A DNA stretch of 64,000 nucleotides from Blumeriella jaapii (Eukaryota; Ascomycota; Leotiomycetes; Helotiales; Drepanopezizaceae). Both the position numbers and the translations under genes were made by a program. The notes beneath the pieces are model-generated. The model was not told where the DNA came from, ran no database searches, and saw nothing but the letters and a program-made list of their open reading frames with translations. Where the stretch lies: contig VWND01000007.1 in assembly GCA_009599575.1 (NCBI GenBank), forward strand, positions 806,001 through 870,000, read 5' to 3'. Of this stretch, positions 46,217-57,007 are shown piece after piece (the first letter of the stretch is position 1; every line of letters begins with the position of its first letter).

Positions 46217-46982
46217 GCTTCTTGGGAGAGAAGGGGGTGGAATTACATGTCTTTGCGAGCGAGAAAAGAGACGACGCTTCTAGTACTTTTATAATGAATC
46301 TAGTTTTATCTACAAGAATGTTTCTATCATCGGATTAAAATTCAAGACCGTCACCTAGCGTTTACTAAAGCTTCCCCAGGCACTTTATCCAGACATCAAT
46401 CTCAACTAAGCACCTCAAGCATGATATGATCGTTTACATGCATAGACACAAATGCCACTCGAGGACTTGTTTTTCTTCCCGTGTTCCCAAGATCCCACAC
46501 CACAAGGTCCAACTGCCCAAGCCCAAAGCGCTACTACGCCGCACACCTACATGCCAGAACACACAGCCACGACCTGATTAGGAGGAGATGTCTTCAAAGC
46601 GCCCGACGGCTGTCCCGCGGGCTGCTGACGCGTCGAGCATAATTGAGCGTAATCCTGTCCCGGTCTCTAACGCGTCCACCCAGACCTCCACATTCCAGCT
46701 TTCGGCCTCAGAACCTCATTCTCTTTCTCGTTATCTTCATTACATGCCCACTACTTAGTTGAAATCTTTTTCGAAAGCTAGGTTGACGATGAATTGCCAG
46801 AGGTATCAGCCGGTAAGTGCTTTTCTGTTGGAGAGGTGATGGTGGCAGCTTGATTCCGCGAATCGATGTGGGTTCTCGAGTGGGTCGGAATTTGGAAAGC
46901 GGGATTGTTCTTGGGGAGAAATGTATCTGATGGGCATTTCAGGTTGTTCAGAGAGATGAGACGATAAGTCTGGATAGCATTC
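46217..46982. other. Intergenic region between two small unknown genes
   Basis: About 770 bp. A short ATG-led stretch ending in a perfect donor (46789–46813, then GTAAGT) could be a 5' exon or uORF of the next gene, but no acceptor gives a consistent frame. Nothing else is seen. Confidence 0.4.
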
Positions 46983-47813
46983 ATGGCTCTCCTCCCAGCT
47001 ACAGGTACGTTTGCTGCATCTCTTTCCCAAACCCATTCCCCCCCTCCACTCCACAGGTTCAAGCTTTCCATTCTTCGATTTACAAAAACTACACCTTCAC
47101 CCTATTCTTCTCACATAACCCAACACCCCAAAGAAGGAGCCTCCTCTAACCACTCTCTCAGCTACAACCCAGGCCTGGCAAGCAGCCTCGCCTCCTCGCG
47201 CTACGAGCCCTCGGTCCTCGCCCCCTCCATCCCCAATTCCCCCCCTCCAAGCTTCCACACGCACTCATCCCCCGGCACCCCCCGTCCAACACCCAGCACT
47301 ACCACTCATGCCTCCACCGCTGGGGCCCAGAGCAGCTACGTCGCATCGTACGCGGACCTCTACGGCGTCGCGCCCTCCACCGCCAGCGGCGAAACCTCCT
47401 CCCACGCCATCGACACCTCGAACGACGCCCTCGCCACCATCACAGGCCTGCAGCAGAGGATCGAGTGGCTGGAAGAGAGCGTCGGGCGCCTGCTCGTCGA
47501 GAAAGTCGCAAATGCAAACGCGGCAAATGCGAATGGGGAACAGCGCGATGGGAAAGGGAAGAGGGTGAACTGCTGTGTCACGTTCACGGATGCAAGTCCG
47601 GATCTGGAGCGGGCGCTGACGGCGGGGAAGGGCACGAACTGCTGCGTGAGGTTTAGGAGCAGGAATGCTCATGTCTCAAGGACTAGGGCCAGAGCGCCGT
47701 TGCTTTCGGTGTTGGTGCTGTTTATGGTGTGCGTGACGACCGTTCTAGTTGCTGAGGCAGGCTCGAAGACACCTCGTGCTTTTGCGCTTGAGAGCGATGA
47801 TGTGTTGAAGTAG
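46983..47813 (+). CDS. Putative tail-anchored protein of unknown function
   Basis: A single open frame of 276 residues. The first half is Ser/Pro-rich and probably disordered (SYNPGLASSLASSRYEPSVLAPSIP is its most conserved-looking part). A short coiled coil follows (ATITGLQQRIEWLEESVGRLLVEKV). Two similar short blocks, VNCCVTFTDA and TNCCVRFRSR, follow 20–30 residues apart. A hydrophobic helix near the C-terminus (LLSVLVLFMVCVTTVLVAEA) suggests tail anchoring. The first ~50 codons may be UTR or intron, as they look non-conserved and a GTACGT donor lies at 47005. No family is recognised. Confidence 0.55.
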   Translation: MALLPATGTFAASLSQTHSPPPLHRFKLSILRFTKTTPSPYSSHITQHPKEGASSNHSLSYNPGLASSLASSRYEPSVLAPSIPNSPPPSFHTHSSPGTPRPTPSTTTHASTAGAQSSYVASYADLYGVAPSTASGETSSHAIDTSNDALATITGLQQRIEWLEESVGRLLVEKVANANAANANGEQRDGKGKRVNCCVTFTDASPDLERALTAGKGTNCCVRFRSRNAHVSRTRARAPLLSVLVLFMVCVTTVLVAEAGSKTPRAFALESDDVLK

Positions 47814-48076
47814 AAACGAGTTTGTTGCAGATATAGAAAGACTTTTAGAGGAATGGAACAAGGTTCGAGGAAGATTAAGGACAGGCAGCTCTTTGGCTAA
47901 TAGCTTGTCTTCATTTGGTCTGAGCTAATTAGGTATCTAGATTGAATGGGGGCAAAGTTGTGTAAGATGCAGATAGTTAGCTTTACCTAGATGTTAGTTC
48001 AGCCAAATGGCTAGCAAGATGTGATAGCAACAGTTGAGCAACCTCTCAATCATATCAGATCCTCCACTCGCAGCAG

Positions 48077-50896
48077 CTAGTTGTCCGCGTTCTCGGACTT
48101 CACGAGGCCAGCACTAACGATTCTCTTCGTCCATTTGATTTCTTCCCAGTCAGTTGGCCGCACGTTAATAATGTCCAACAGCCAGCCCGTGACGTGCTTT
48201 CTGTCCCTCCTCAACCTTCCAATACACCTGGCCATCAAATGTTCTTTAGCGCCAACGAAGACCCGGCTCTCAGTCTCGGCCAAGTCACTACTCATGTAAT
48301 TGAGCAGTAGGCCGTTGGGAAATGGAGGTCGGTCATGCCAAAGATCCGCAAATTGAAAGTGCTGCTTCATGGTTCCGGGTTCGCGAGATGAGAATGTGAC
48401 TTTGGCAAACAGCTCAATGACAGCGTCTTGCTTGAGAGCCCTACACCTAGAGCCTTCTTTGAACATCTCACCAATTCGAAAGCAGACTCGAAGGAAATTT
48501 TGAGCCGAGACTCCCACGATTGGACAGCGGTCAGCCACCAGACCAGGAAAGTCTGGTCGAGCAAATGGCTTGAGTGGTTCATAGTCTCGGCTGTCGTCTA
48601 AAGTCAACCCAGGAATGGATGTTTGAATGGCATTTTGAGTCTTGGCCGGGCTTGATGGGACAGGCTGTTTCCGTGGTCCTAAAGGTATGGTGCGCTTTGT
48701 GACCGGGCCGACACCAACAGCACTGGAACTTTCGGCGGCACGATCAGGCATAAGAGGAATCGATCGGATGAAAGACCAATCCTCGTCGTACATTTGGCCT
48801 GGGACCAGATCAGCATTCCCGGCTTGACTCGGGCTATGTACGTTAGCAATAGACCCATCAGGTGTTTTCCTTGGAGATGCAGAAGACGGCCGCGATTTCG
48901 GAGGCGAGAATTGAAGAGATTTGTCATATACTTCCCCAGACATCTGATCGTAGCCGAAGGAATATTGGAGACTTGGCGGAACTAGAAAGCTTTCTACAAC
49001 TCCATGGCAGTGCTCTGGCAATGAAAGCATGTCTTCTTCAAGTCCTTCTTCCAGCGGGTATTCGTCATCTACTTCGGCCGGTTGAGGCGATAGCTGAACG
49101 GGGAGCTGATTATTGATACTGCCGCTCAAAATTACATTGACTTGTTCAGAGGCACAAATTCCATCGATTGCCGAGGCACCAAAGCTCATCGAAGATTCGG
49201 TGGTAGGGTGTAACTCTGGGACAACCTGATCAGATACCATTGCGAGCAGATCAGCGTCATCGAGCTCGCCGTCATCAAACTCGCCAAAGACGGAGTCGGT
49301 GGATACGCCCCAATGTAGCATTTGAACATCATCCAAGTCGGGTTGTCCGACCTGTACCTTGCCTGAGATTTCGGGATGGCATGGTGCGAATTGTCTCTCG
49401 TCGATGATAGCTGGGTCGACTGTCACGGTAGCAGAGAATTGTGCAACGTCGACCGGAGTTTCAATTATTTCTTCTGCACCGGCACTCGAAATTGGGTCGA
49501 TAGTGCGCCCGCCGTTATTCTGGGCTTTCTCCGGAGTTGGGGTTTCTGATAGAAGAACAACGTTAAGCGTCTGGTCCCCGTGGCCGATACCATGATCTTG
49601 GCCCACAGATCCCAAGGTTTGGCTCTCGTTTGATGCGACTTCTCTATAGTCAGTAGAATCAGTTACACGTAGTGGTGATGCTCGGATGGGATCATTCGCG
49701 GAGTACGCCGTGGCTCGACTTTGTTGTGAGAGCTCGTCGCGGGCGGATTGGTCCGAAATTTTGGCAGTGAACGGCCGTGCAAGAGACATTTCGTCAGCAG
49801 CACTGTTTGACTTGATTTCCCATGGAGCATCATTGAAGAAGACGTTGTTTCTATCGTTTTCGTTGCCGCACAGTGGCTTTGGCTGCTGCTCGGCTGGAAA
49901 CCCTTGAGGAATATTAATTTGCTGGCTCATCTGAATGTCTGGATTAATAACGATCTCTTCACTGAGGACAGATCCATAGTCAGTCGAAGATGTTGGAGCT
50001 TGTGCCTCACAATGAAGCTCGTCAGCTCCATTTTCTGGCACGTGGTCGTCGTGCGCGCGCAGTGACTGGTCCTGGTCTTGTGCTGTTGCAGATAACCTGA
50101 ACCTAAAAGCGGCCAACTTATCCAGTGTTGTCTTGGAAATTCCGATAGCTTGCGACTTTACAGTCTCCTCTGTACTCGTCCAGCCTCGATGAATTGTAAC
50201 AGTCTTTGCGGAAGGAACATCGACTTCGGCAGGCAATGAGGGCTTAGTGACCACAGGATTACGGAACGGACCTGGCTTGAATTTTGAGTTCCGTGACTGT
50301 GGAGGAACCGGCCTTTTTGTTGGCCGCCTTGCGGACCCGGGAGGAGTTGTCAGTTGAGAACCCAGTTGCTTGTCGGCGTGTTCACAGTCCTGCGTAGGCA
50401 TTGCAGTTGGAGCACTTTGGTTCCATGCTTGGTCAACATTCCTCGGTCGATCTGGGCTAGGTTTGGCACGTTTGCCTGGTGCTGACTCTCGTCTCTTGGG
50501 AAGAGATGTCTCGAACTCGAGGCCTTGGTCTGGGGTCGCAGCATCTCCCTCATCTGTGTATTCCCATCCTTGGCCAATCGAAACGGCACGCCCTTTGCCT
50601 GCCTGCGTAGCCCCTCGCTTCCTCCTGTGCGACGCTGGCTCCTCTGCTATGGTTTGAGAAAGTTCGTACAGGCGTTCTGCGGCTTCCGGTTCGTGAAGTG
50701 TTTCCAGCGGACTGAGGAACTGGGCTGGAGCTCGACTCGTCTTGATGTGGGTTAATGATGAAAGGGCCCACCCAGACTGATTCCCACCTCTGCGGTACAT
50801 ATCAGCAAGCAGTACAACCTGCAGTAGGCATACGTACGAGGTCGATGCCGCCAGCTGCCGCGTCTCCTCTTGCTTCCAGGGCTGGTACAACGACAT
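48077..50896 (-). CDS. Large nuclear-looking protein of unknown function with folded C-terminal domain, 2 exons
   Basis: Exons on the minus strand: 50896–50838 and 50789–48077, giving 923 residues. The 48-nt intron is in frame and stop-free, so an uninterrupted reading up to 50968 is possible, but it has GTACGT…CTGAT…CAG signals. The middle ~650 residues are disordered and acidic, with Ser/Pro-rich basic patches. The last ~170 residues look folded: CPIVGVSAQNFLRVCFRIGEMF, VIELFAKVTFSSRE, FQFADLWHDRPPFPNG, then GWLLDIINVRPTDWEEIKW. The alternating strands are suggestive of an OB-like domain. I do not recognise the family. A DNA-repair or chromosome role would be a guess. Confidence 0.7.
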   Translation of the reverse strand: MSLYQPWKQEETRQLAASTSYVCLLQVVLLADMYRRGGNQSGWALSSLTHIKTSRAPAQFLSPLETLHEPEAAERLYELSQTIAEEPASHRRKRGATQAGKGRAVSIGQGWEYTDEGDAATPDQGLEFETSLPKRRESAPGKRAKPSPDRPRNVDQAWNQSAPTAMPTQDCEHADKQLGSQLTTPPGSARRPTKRPVPPQSRNSKFKPGPFRNPVVTKPSLPAEVDVPSAKTVTIHRGWTSTEETVKSQAIGISKTTLDKLAAFRFRLSATAQDQDQSLRAHDDHVPENGADELHCEAQAPTSSTDYGSVLSEEIVINPDIQMSQQINIPQGFPAEQQPKPLCGNENDRNNVFFNDAPWEIKSNSAADEMSLARPFTAKISDQSARDELSQQSRATAYSANDPIRASPLRVTDSTDYREVASNESQTLGSVGQDHGIGHGDQTLNVVLLSETPTPEKAQNNGGRTIDPISSAGAEEIIETPVDVAQFSATVTVDPAIIDERQFAPCHPEISGKVQVGQPDLDDVQMLHWGVSTDSVFGEFDDGELDDADLLAMVSDQVVPELHPTTESSMSFGASAIDGICASEQVNVILSGSINNQLPVQLSPQPAEVDDEYPLEEGLEEDMLSLPEHCHGVVESFLVPPSLQYSFGYDQMSGEVYDKSLQFSPPKSRPSSASPRKTPDGSIANVHSPSQAGNADLVPGQMYDEDWSFIRSIPLMPDRAAESSSAVGVGPVTKRTIPLGPRKQPVPSSPAKTQNAIQTSIPGLTLDDSRDYEPLKPFARPDFPGLVADRCPIVGVSAQNFLRVCFRIGEMFKEGSRCRALKQDAVIELFAKVTFSSREPGTMKQHFQFADLWHDRPPFPNGLLLNYMSSDLAETESRVFVGAKEHLMARCIGRLRRDRKHVTGWLLDIINVRPTDWEEIKWTKRIVSAGLVKSENADN

Positions 50897-51520
50897 TTGT
50901 ACGGAGTTTCTACACCTCCCGGGTCCACAGAGTCTTGCTCGCACGGGGTAAAGGTGTGAATGTGCCAAGCAGCCGGCGGAGGCAGGTCGATGGTTGATGC
51001 CGCTGCTTGACTTCTGATATCAAAGACGGAGGAGGAGGAAGGGAAGCGCGGAAGCAGCGCCAAGGAGGCTCCTTCTGCAGGTCACATGCATCAACGACCA
51101 CATCAATGCTTGATCGCCATTCCACCCCTCCTCGACTGCCTTGATCTCGCTCTTGCTTGCGTGCTTTGATCGAGATCAGTATTGACCTTGACATCTTCAG
51201 CCTCATTGCTCTGACTTGACTTTTACGGCGACGACTACAACTACCCGACCTTGGCACTGCTTGCTTCGCACTATTCAGACAAGTCCTTACCACTTCAAGC
51301 AGCATCCAGCCTGGTTATTCGACCCGCATCCTACAGTACAACTTCTCCTTGGGAATACACTGGTAGACTTCAGGTTCCACAATCTAGGCTTTGGTCTTGT
51401 TTGATATCAACATCCGTTATTTTCTAGCTATCGGATCTCGTTTAGCCAAGTGGTCTACCACACGCCGCCGACGGAAAAGTCACGGGACCCCAGTTGTTCA
51501 GTGAACGGGATAGCCGCACC
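50897..51520. promoter_or_regulatory. Divergent intergenic region, 923-residue protein / LSB5
   Basis: A 624-bp gap between head-to-head genes. No gene or distinctive motif is seen. Confidence 0.45.
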
Positions 51521-53102
51521 ATGTTCTCAAATGTAAGTTAATCCTTCCTTGTACTGTGTATGTGATGTGTGTCTCCTACTTGGTTACATATAAATCACCT
51601 GCGTTCCTGTCCCTTGTTTCTCAACATCCTCTGGGGGTTCAAGCTGACGTGCGACTTCACAGAAGAAACCCTACTCTGCGGTCACCGTCGCCGTTGAAAA
51701 TCTCACAAGCGAGAGCTATGAGGAAGACGATATTGCTGGCATCCCAAGCCTGGTAGAGGCCATCACCCTGCAAGCCACTGGTCCGGCAGAGGCTGCCCGC
51801 GCCATCAGGAAAAAGTTGAAGTACGGCAATGTACACCGTCAAATTCGAGCGCTCACTCTACTAGATGGCTTGATCTCGAATGCAGGCGCGCGCTTTCAGC
51901 GTGCCTTTGCTGATGAAATGCTGTTGGAACGTCTTCGTGTGTGTGGAACTTCTGATCTTTCAGATCCTCTGGTGAGGAAGAAATGCAAGGAGCTGTTCAG
52001 GCAGTGGGCAGTCGAGTACAAGAACACTCGTGGACTTGAACAAATCGCGGGTCTCTACAAGGCAAGCTACTCATGTGAGTGCTCAGAGGACTAGCTAACA
52101 AGCAGCCAGCAACTACCTCGTCGTAAGCAGATGGTGACTCAGGAGAAATCAAAGGTGTTGAAAGAAACCGAAGCAAACCCATTCGAAGGTGAAGATGAGG
52201 AGGAAGAAACTCCTGCTCCAGCAACCCACTCACGCCAAGCGTCCTCGGGCCAATCCAGTAAAACCCTGTCTAGCTTTAATCCCTTGCCTTTGATGTCCTC
52301 TCTCGCCGAGGACAAGAAATCCAAGAAAGAAAAAGACAAGAAGAAAAAGAAAGCAAAGTCATTCAATCTCGAATCCGAAAAAGGCAAAATAAAGGAGACC
52401 ATTGCCGACTCTTCTCTGGCAGCAACCAATTTGATGAATGCTATGAGAATGGTCAATCGAGAACAACAACAAGTCTCCGAAAATCAAAACGTTCAATCCG
52501 AGTTTGACATGTGCAAGAAACTCCGACGTCAGATTCTGCGTTACGTAAGTGCAAGCAATTCAGTCAAATAAAGCTTTAGCTGACATGATCTCAGATCCAA
52601 CTGGTATCGGACGAAAAGTACCTTGGTCCTTTGCTGAACGCCAATGACCAGCTTGTCGAGGCCCTTATGACATTTGAGCAGCTTGATCGCTCTATTGATG
52701 CCGACAGCGATTCCGATGACGAGCTGGCCAATCAACAACACATGTACAAAGGTCAGAGCATAATTGACTCGCTGTAATAGAGCTGATATTATGACAGTAA
52801 TGACAGAGAAAGGCAAGGAACATGAAGCAGCTCAGCAGCTCGCCGGACTTTCTATCGACAAGAGCCCCACCAGTCCACGTGAAGCGCCACCACCACCACC
52901 GCCCCCACGGCCGGTCGTGCAGCAGCCTGATGAGGACGAGGATGACATTGAGGAAGAAGACGACGATAATCCTTTCGCGGACCGAAACGCCGTGTCGACA
53001 ACCCCTGCATTCGAGAAGCGCGAACCGGTTTGGTAAGTCTTCATTCTTAAGTGCGCGTGAGACGTGACGCTAACGTTGATTGAATAAAGGCGGGAAGTTT
53101 GA
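51521..53102 (+). CDS. LSB5: LSB5-type VHS–GAT actin/endocytosis adaptor, 6 exons
   Basis: Actin-patch and endocytosis adaptor. Exons 51521–51532, 51663–52061, 52110–52544, 52595–52751, 52798–53032 and 53090–53102 sum to 1251 nt, 416 residues. A VHS domain fills about residues 10–140 (IRKKLKYGNVHRQIRALTLLDGL). A Lys-rich linker follows, then GAT-type helices (CKKLRRQILRYIQLVSDEKYLGPLL) and a Pro/acidic tail with NPFADRN. The second intron is best read as GC–AG (AAG|GCAAGC … CCAG|CAA): only this restores LYKQLPRRKQMVTQEKSKV in frame, while the strong-looking GTGAGT 13 nt downstream gives the wrong phase with every nearby acceptor. The last exon is only 13 nt and encodes WREV plus the stop. Confidence 0.88.
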
Positions 53103-53480
53103 CAGTGTCAGCTCATCTTGGGCGTATCGTGATATCATCAAGGCGTGAGAGAAGCATGGTTTCACGCGGAAAAGCGGTGCGAGAGTAACGAGTCTACACA
53201 ATGAATACGAATAACCCGAAAGACCATGTTTATTTGTCGCTCTCGTTTTCATTCATGTCCTCAACTGGGGCAGTGAGCTGAGATTCAAAAGGGCGCAAAA
53301 TGAAAGTGACTCCATCTCACCGCCGATTAGAAAGGGTTCAAGCCCTGTCTCTGACACAGTGGATAACAATATCATTCTGGTCATGGAAAGCCTACCATGA
53401 TAAATGCTTGGTCTGATTGTCAACTTAGTCAACTATCGGTGATTGATTTTTACCCGCACAGACTCAATCCCGTCTTCTCA

Positions 53481-53661
53481 TCCCATACCCATATCCCATA
53501 TCCCATATCCCCATATCCCATATCCCATATCCCATATCCCATATCCCATATCCCATATCCCATATCCCATATCCCATATCCCATATCCCATATCCCATAT
53601 CCCATATCCCATATCCCATATCCCATATCCCATATCCCATATCCCATATCCCATATCCCAT
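53481..53661. repeat. Heptanucleotide tandem array (CCATATC)n
   Basis: About 25 copies of a 7-bp unit with one or two length variants. Because 7 is prime to 3, the array reads as a 7-residue repeat (PISHIPY on the plus strand, WDMGYGI on the minus strand) without stops. This explains several long overlapping ORFs that should not be called genes. Confidence 0.95.
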
Positions 53662-55266
53662 CCGCACATCGATCTCCATCCCACCCCACACGCCCTCCTC
53701 CCAAGAGAGAACAAATCCATCACCTCCCCAAAACCCACCACCCCTCCAACGCAACCCAGCAAGCAACCCACCTCGGCCCGCAGCTGCGCAAGCCCAGCGA
53801 CGCGACGAGAGAGCCTTAGATGTAGCATCCTCACTGGATCATCATCACCTGTGCCCTGCCGTGCCGTGCCGTCCGTACTGCACAGTACCTATAACCCCGA
53901 TCGGGGCCCTCTTTCCCTTCACCCCGCCAGCCAGTCAGCTAGCCAGCTAGCTAGCTACTGTACTGTATTGTACTGTACTGTACCCAGAGAAGCGTCTGAT
54001 CGACATGTATGTATGTATGTATGTATGTATGTATATACAGTACGTATTTCGTACGCCCAAGCCAGCAGATCACAGTACAAGAGGAATCCATCCATTCATC
54101 CATCCATCCATCCATCCATCCATCCATCCGTACGCACACACACACACACACACACAGTACAGTACAGTACATGTAGATCTCCCCCCTCCTCCTCCCCCTC
54201 CCACGGATATGCACACGCGCAAGGTCTCCTGCGCTCCGTGTACACGCTTTCCGCTGCCAAGACGAGACGAGACGAGACGGACGGACGGAGCGAGCACTCG
54301 TTTGTCGATGGAAATGGAATTGATCGATGGTGATTGAGTGAGACGAGAGAGAGAAAAAGAGAAAAAGGTGGAAGAATGAAAGGAAGGAAGAAATTAAGGT
54401 CTCGTAAGCATCTACCGTCGCTCGAACGGAAGGAAAGAAGGAAAGGAAGAAAGAAAGAAGGAAGGAAGGAAGGGAGGGAGGAAGGGAGGGTTGGGTTTTC
54501 CCACGGGAAGGAACGCAGGTCGAGAGGGATTTTATTCTATTATATTCTGTTTGTACTGTACTTACTGTATTCTGTTGTACTGTACTGTACTGTACTATAC
54601 TGTACTTTACTGTAGGACATACAATACAATACATACAGGATCATCATCATCATCATGTGATCAAAAGTGAAGGTATGTACATACATACCTTAGGTACAGA
54701 ATGAAGGTACCGTCACCTACTCCATCCACTCACTGTACAGTACTGTAGAACGTCTGTCGGGCATGAATGATCGAAGCAGCATACACGGCAACATGCTAAC
54801 AAACCAATCCAATCCCATTCAATCCAGTTCAAAGCAATCGCAGCGAGAAGAGATCGAATCCGGGACCGAATAGCTTGCCAGCACCCCAACCGCCGGGTAA
54901 GATTCAGTTTCGTGCACCCGCTAGCGTAAATAAGGAATGCATGCTATGCATGTGTATCTTTTTACATTTTCCTTTCGAAAAGCGCCGATGGGGAAATTCG
55001 ATGTGCAGGTGCGCAGGACGTCTGGACGGAGGGGAAGGGATATGATTGTATTGCAGATTCCAAGTTCGATAAACCTTGACAAGATAGACAGACAGACAGA
55101 CAGTAGACACGTTACCCATGACACCTTTCCCCTCATTTCCATCATGAAATGAAATATCGCAAATCATTACACGTGATCAGTAATGCAATTTCAATCTCAA
55201 CGCTCAAGTGCTTAGCAGTACAGACCGTATTCATCACGTGACATATCCCATCAGTCGTTATCATAG
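53662..55266. repeat. Simple-sequence-rich intergenic block
   Basis: Successive microsatellites: GTACTGTACT runs (about 53957–53983), ATGT units (54004–54035), CATC units (54084–54129), CA (54134–54156), GACGA/GGAC units (54262–54290), GGAA/GAAGG (54425–54490), GTACT (54566–54605), CAT (54640–54656) and CAGA (55085–55103). No gene is supported. The many open frames here are repeat artefacts. Confidence 0.8.
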
Positions 55267-56373
55267 TCAATCATAGCTGTCCCTTCGTCGGCGATGGTGG
55301 CTCCTGCTCCCCTGGCCTTGGTAGCTCGACCTGCGGCTTCTCCCATCGTCGCTCTCGTCGTCGGTTCCGAACTTCTCCTCCCACTTCTTCTCCTTCTTCG
55401 CCGCTTCTTTCTTGTTGTCTTGCATCCGGTCAACGAGGCTGTTGACGGCCAGCCCCCCAACCGTGGCCCCAATCAGGGTCAGGAGCGGGTTCGGCTCGCG
55501 TCTGCTACCCTTCTTGGCATACCCAAGCTGTGCCTTCTGTGCTGCCCATCCGCCCAGCGCCGCCCCCGCAGCTCCTCCTACGAGACCCTCCGGACTAGAG
55601 GTGAACATGTTGTTCAGATCATCCTTCAGCTTGTAACGTTCTTCAAACTCTTTCATTCGGGCCAACTGGTCGCCGCCTCGGCCCTGGTGACGAGTCACTT
55701 GCTGACGGTGAGCGTAGTCGCCCTTGCTTCGAGGTCCGTGGTATGAGCTGCTCCGTCTGGTCACTGCCTTTGGCCGACGAGGGGCATGATACGTGTCGGA
55801 GTAGTAGTCGTCATCTCGTTGCGGATCGACATGGCGGCCACGGTCCATCGCCACGGACCGCGGAGGTCGAGAGTCGTAGTAGGTACTCATTGGTGGGGGT
55901 GGTAGATTCTCGGGGATGTACTCCGGTCTCTGTGTTGGAGGCGCGTGGCTGTATACTGGCAACAGTCCATCTGACGGGTAGGAAGGACTCACGTCGCCGT
56001 AGTTCGGAGGCGCCCGGGTCATGGATCGATCATGAGTCTCGAGGTTACCCTCTGACAGCTCCGTCGGCCTGGAATAGTAATGGTCGCGCACCGTGCCGGC
56101 CTCGGACCGTGGGGTGGAATGCGTGTGACGCCGGTCGCGCCCTCGACGACCGGTTTGGGTCTCCCGGTCGGATTCGCGGTCGGCGTCGTTGTGGCCGGAG
56201 TCGTTGTGACCGGAGTGGCGTGATGCTTTGGAGTCTCTGCGGCTCTTGAGGATGCGGGATGGCTTGTAGGTTTCCGGGCGAAAGGCCGAGTTGGGCAGCT
56301 TGTCAAAATGCTTGTCGATGAGCTGGTCCACCACGCCCAGGCCGGGCCCAATGAGCGGCTTGAAGTCTCCCAT
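55267..56373 (-). CDS. DUF3824-like fungal protein with Gly/Ala-rich zipper
   Basis: The frame is open further upstream, but the ATG at 56373 (MGDFKPLIGPGLGVVDQLID) is preferred: codons above it are low-complexity GGA-derived sequence, and the motif following it looks conserved. The protein has 368 residues. It is Arg/Asp/Ser-rich and probably disordered in the middle, with YHAPRRPKAVTRRSSSYHGP. Towards the end lies a hydrophobic glycine-zipper pair, VGGAAGAALGGWAAQKAQLGY and LIGATVGGLAVNSLVDRM. The tail is basic (RSHHRRRRDSYD). Similar proteins are annotated as DUF3824; function unknown. Confidence 0.7.
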   Translation of the reverse strand: MGDFKPLIGPGLGVVDQLIDKHFDKLPNSAFRPETYKPSRILKSRRDSKASRHSGHNDSGHNDADRESDRETQTGRRGRDRRHTHSTPRSEAGTVRDHYYSRPTELSEGNLETHDRSMTRAPPNYGDVSPSYPSDGLLPVYSHAPPTQRPEYIPENLPPPPMSTYYDSRPPRSVAMDRGRHVDPQRDDDYYSDTYHAPRRPKAVTRRSSSYHGPRSKGDYAHRQQVTRHQGRGGDQLARMKEFEERYKLKDDLNNMFTSSPEGLVGGAAGAALGGWAAQKAQLGYAKKGSRREPNPLLTLIGATVGGLAVNSLVDRMQDNKKEAAKKEKKWEEKFGTDDESDDGRSRRSSYQGQGSRSHHRRRRDSYD

Positions 56374-56575
56374 GTTGAAGCTCTTGGCTGGAGCCGGTGC
56401 TGAGGGGATGACGCGAACTAAGATGGACGGGGTGAGTCGGCACAGGACCGGACAGTAGGCACCGTCGAGTAGTGCGAGTGGCCGGGGTTTCTGGTGAGGG
56501 GAGGGATGTTGGCTGTACCGTGCAGGAAAGAGGCTGCAAGCGGATCGAAGAGAGACAGTTATCGATATGTGCTGG

Positions 56576-56690
56576 GCGGAGGAGGAGGAGGGGGGGAGGA
56601 AAGAGGAGGAGGAAGAGGATGAAGAGGAGGAGGAAGAAGGAGGAGGAGGAGGAGGAGGAGGAGGAGGAGAAGAAGAAGAGGCGAAGGTGG
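56576..56690 (+). repeat. Polypurine GGA/GAA tract upstream of the DUF3824-like gene
   Basis: About 115 bp of almost pure purine on the plus strand (GGA and GAA units), i.e. polypyrimidine on the coding strand of the DUF3824-like gene. It lies some 200–300 bp before that start codon, so it may be 5' UTR or promoter, and mirror-repeat portions could form triplex DNA. Confidence 0.85.
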
Positions 56691-57007
56691 GTGTCAAGAA
56701 GCCGGGTGAGTGACACCAGGAAGAGATTGCAGAAGGTACTGTAGTGGAGTATGGTGGTGGTGACGGTTTGCTCGTGCCGCAAGAGTCGAAGCGTAGATGT
56801 ATCTATCGGTAGATTCAGCATTTCTTTGGGTGTGCGGGCTGGGACGGGGACTGCGGCTGCTCTTTAAAGGCTTGCGGGTACCACTTGCAACGTCGCTCAC
56901 CGCAAAGTGGATGGGTGGATGGTTACACGCTTGACCACATGGCACGACTACTGAAGTGGTGGGTCATTATGTAGAGTACATGAGCATAGTACAGTGCAGT
57001 CCCGGTA

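Noticed and set aside
53481..53661. CRISPR-like array
   Set aside because: Units are 7 bp with no spacers, in a fungal genome.
53443..54333. Long ORFs on both strands (up to ~296 codons)
   Set aside because: They are produced by the 7-bp array and following microsatellites; there is no family resemblance or codon structure.
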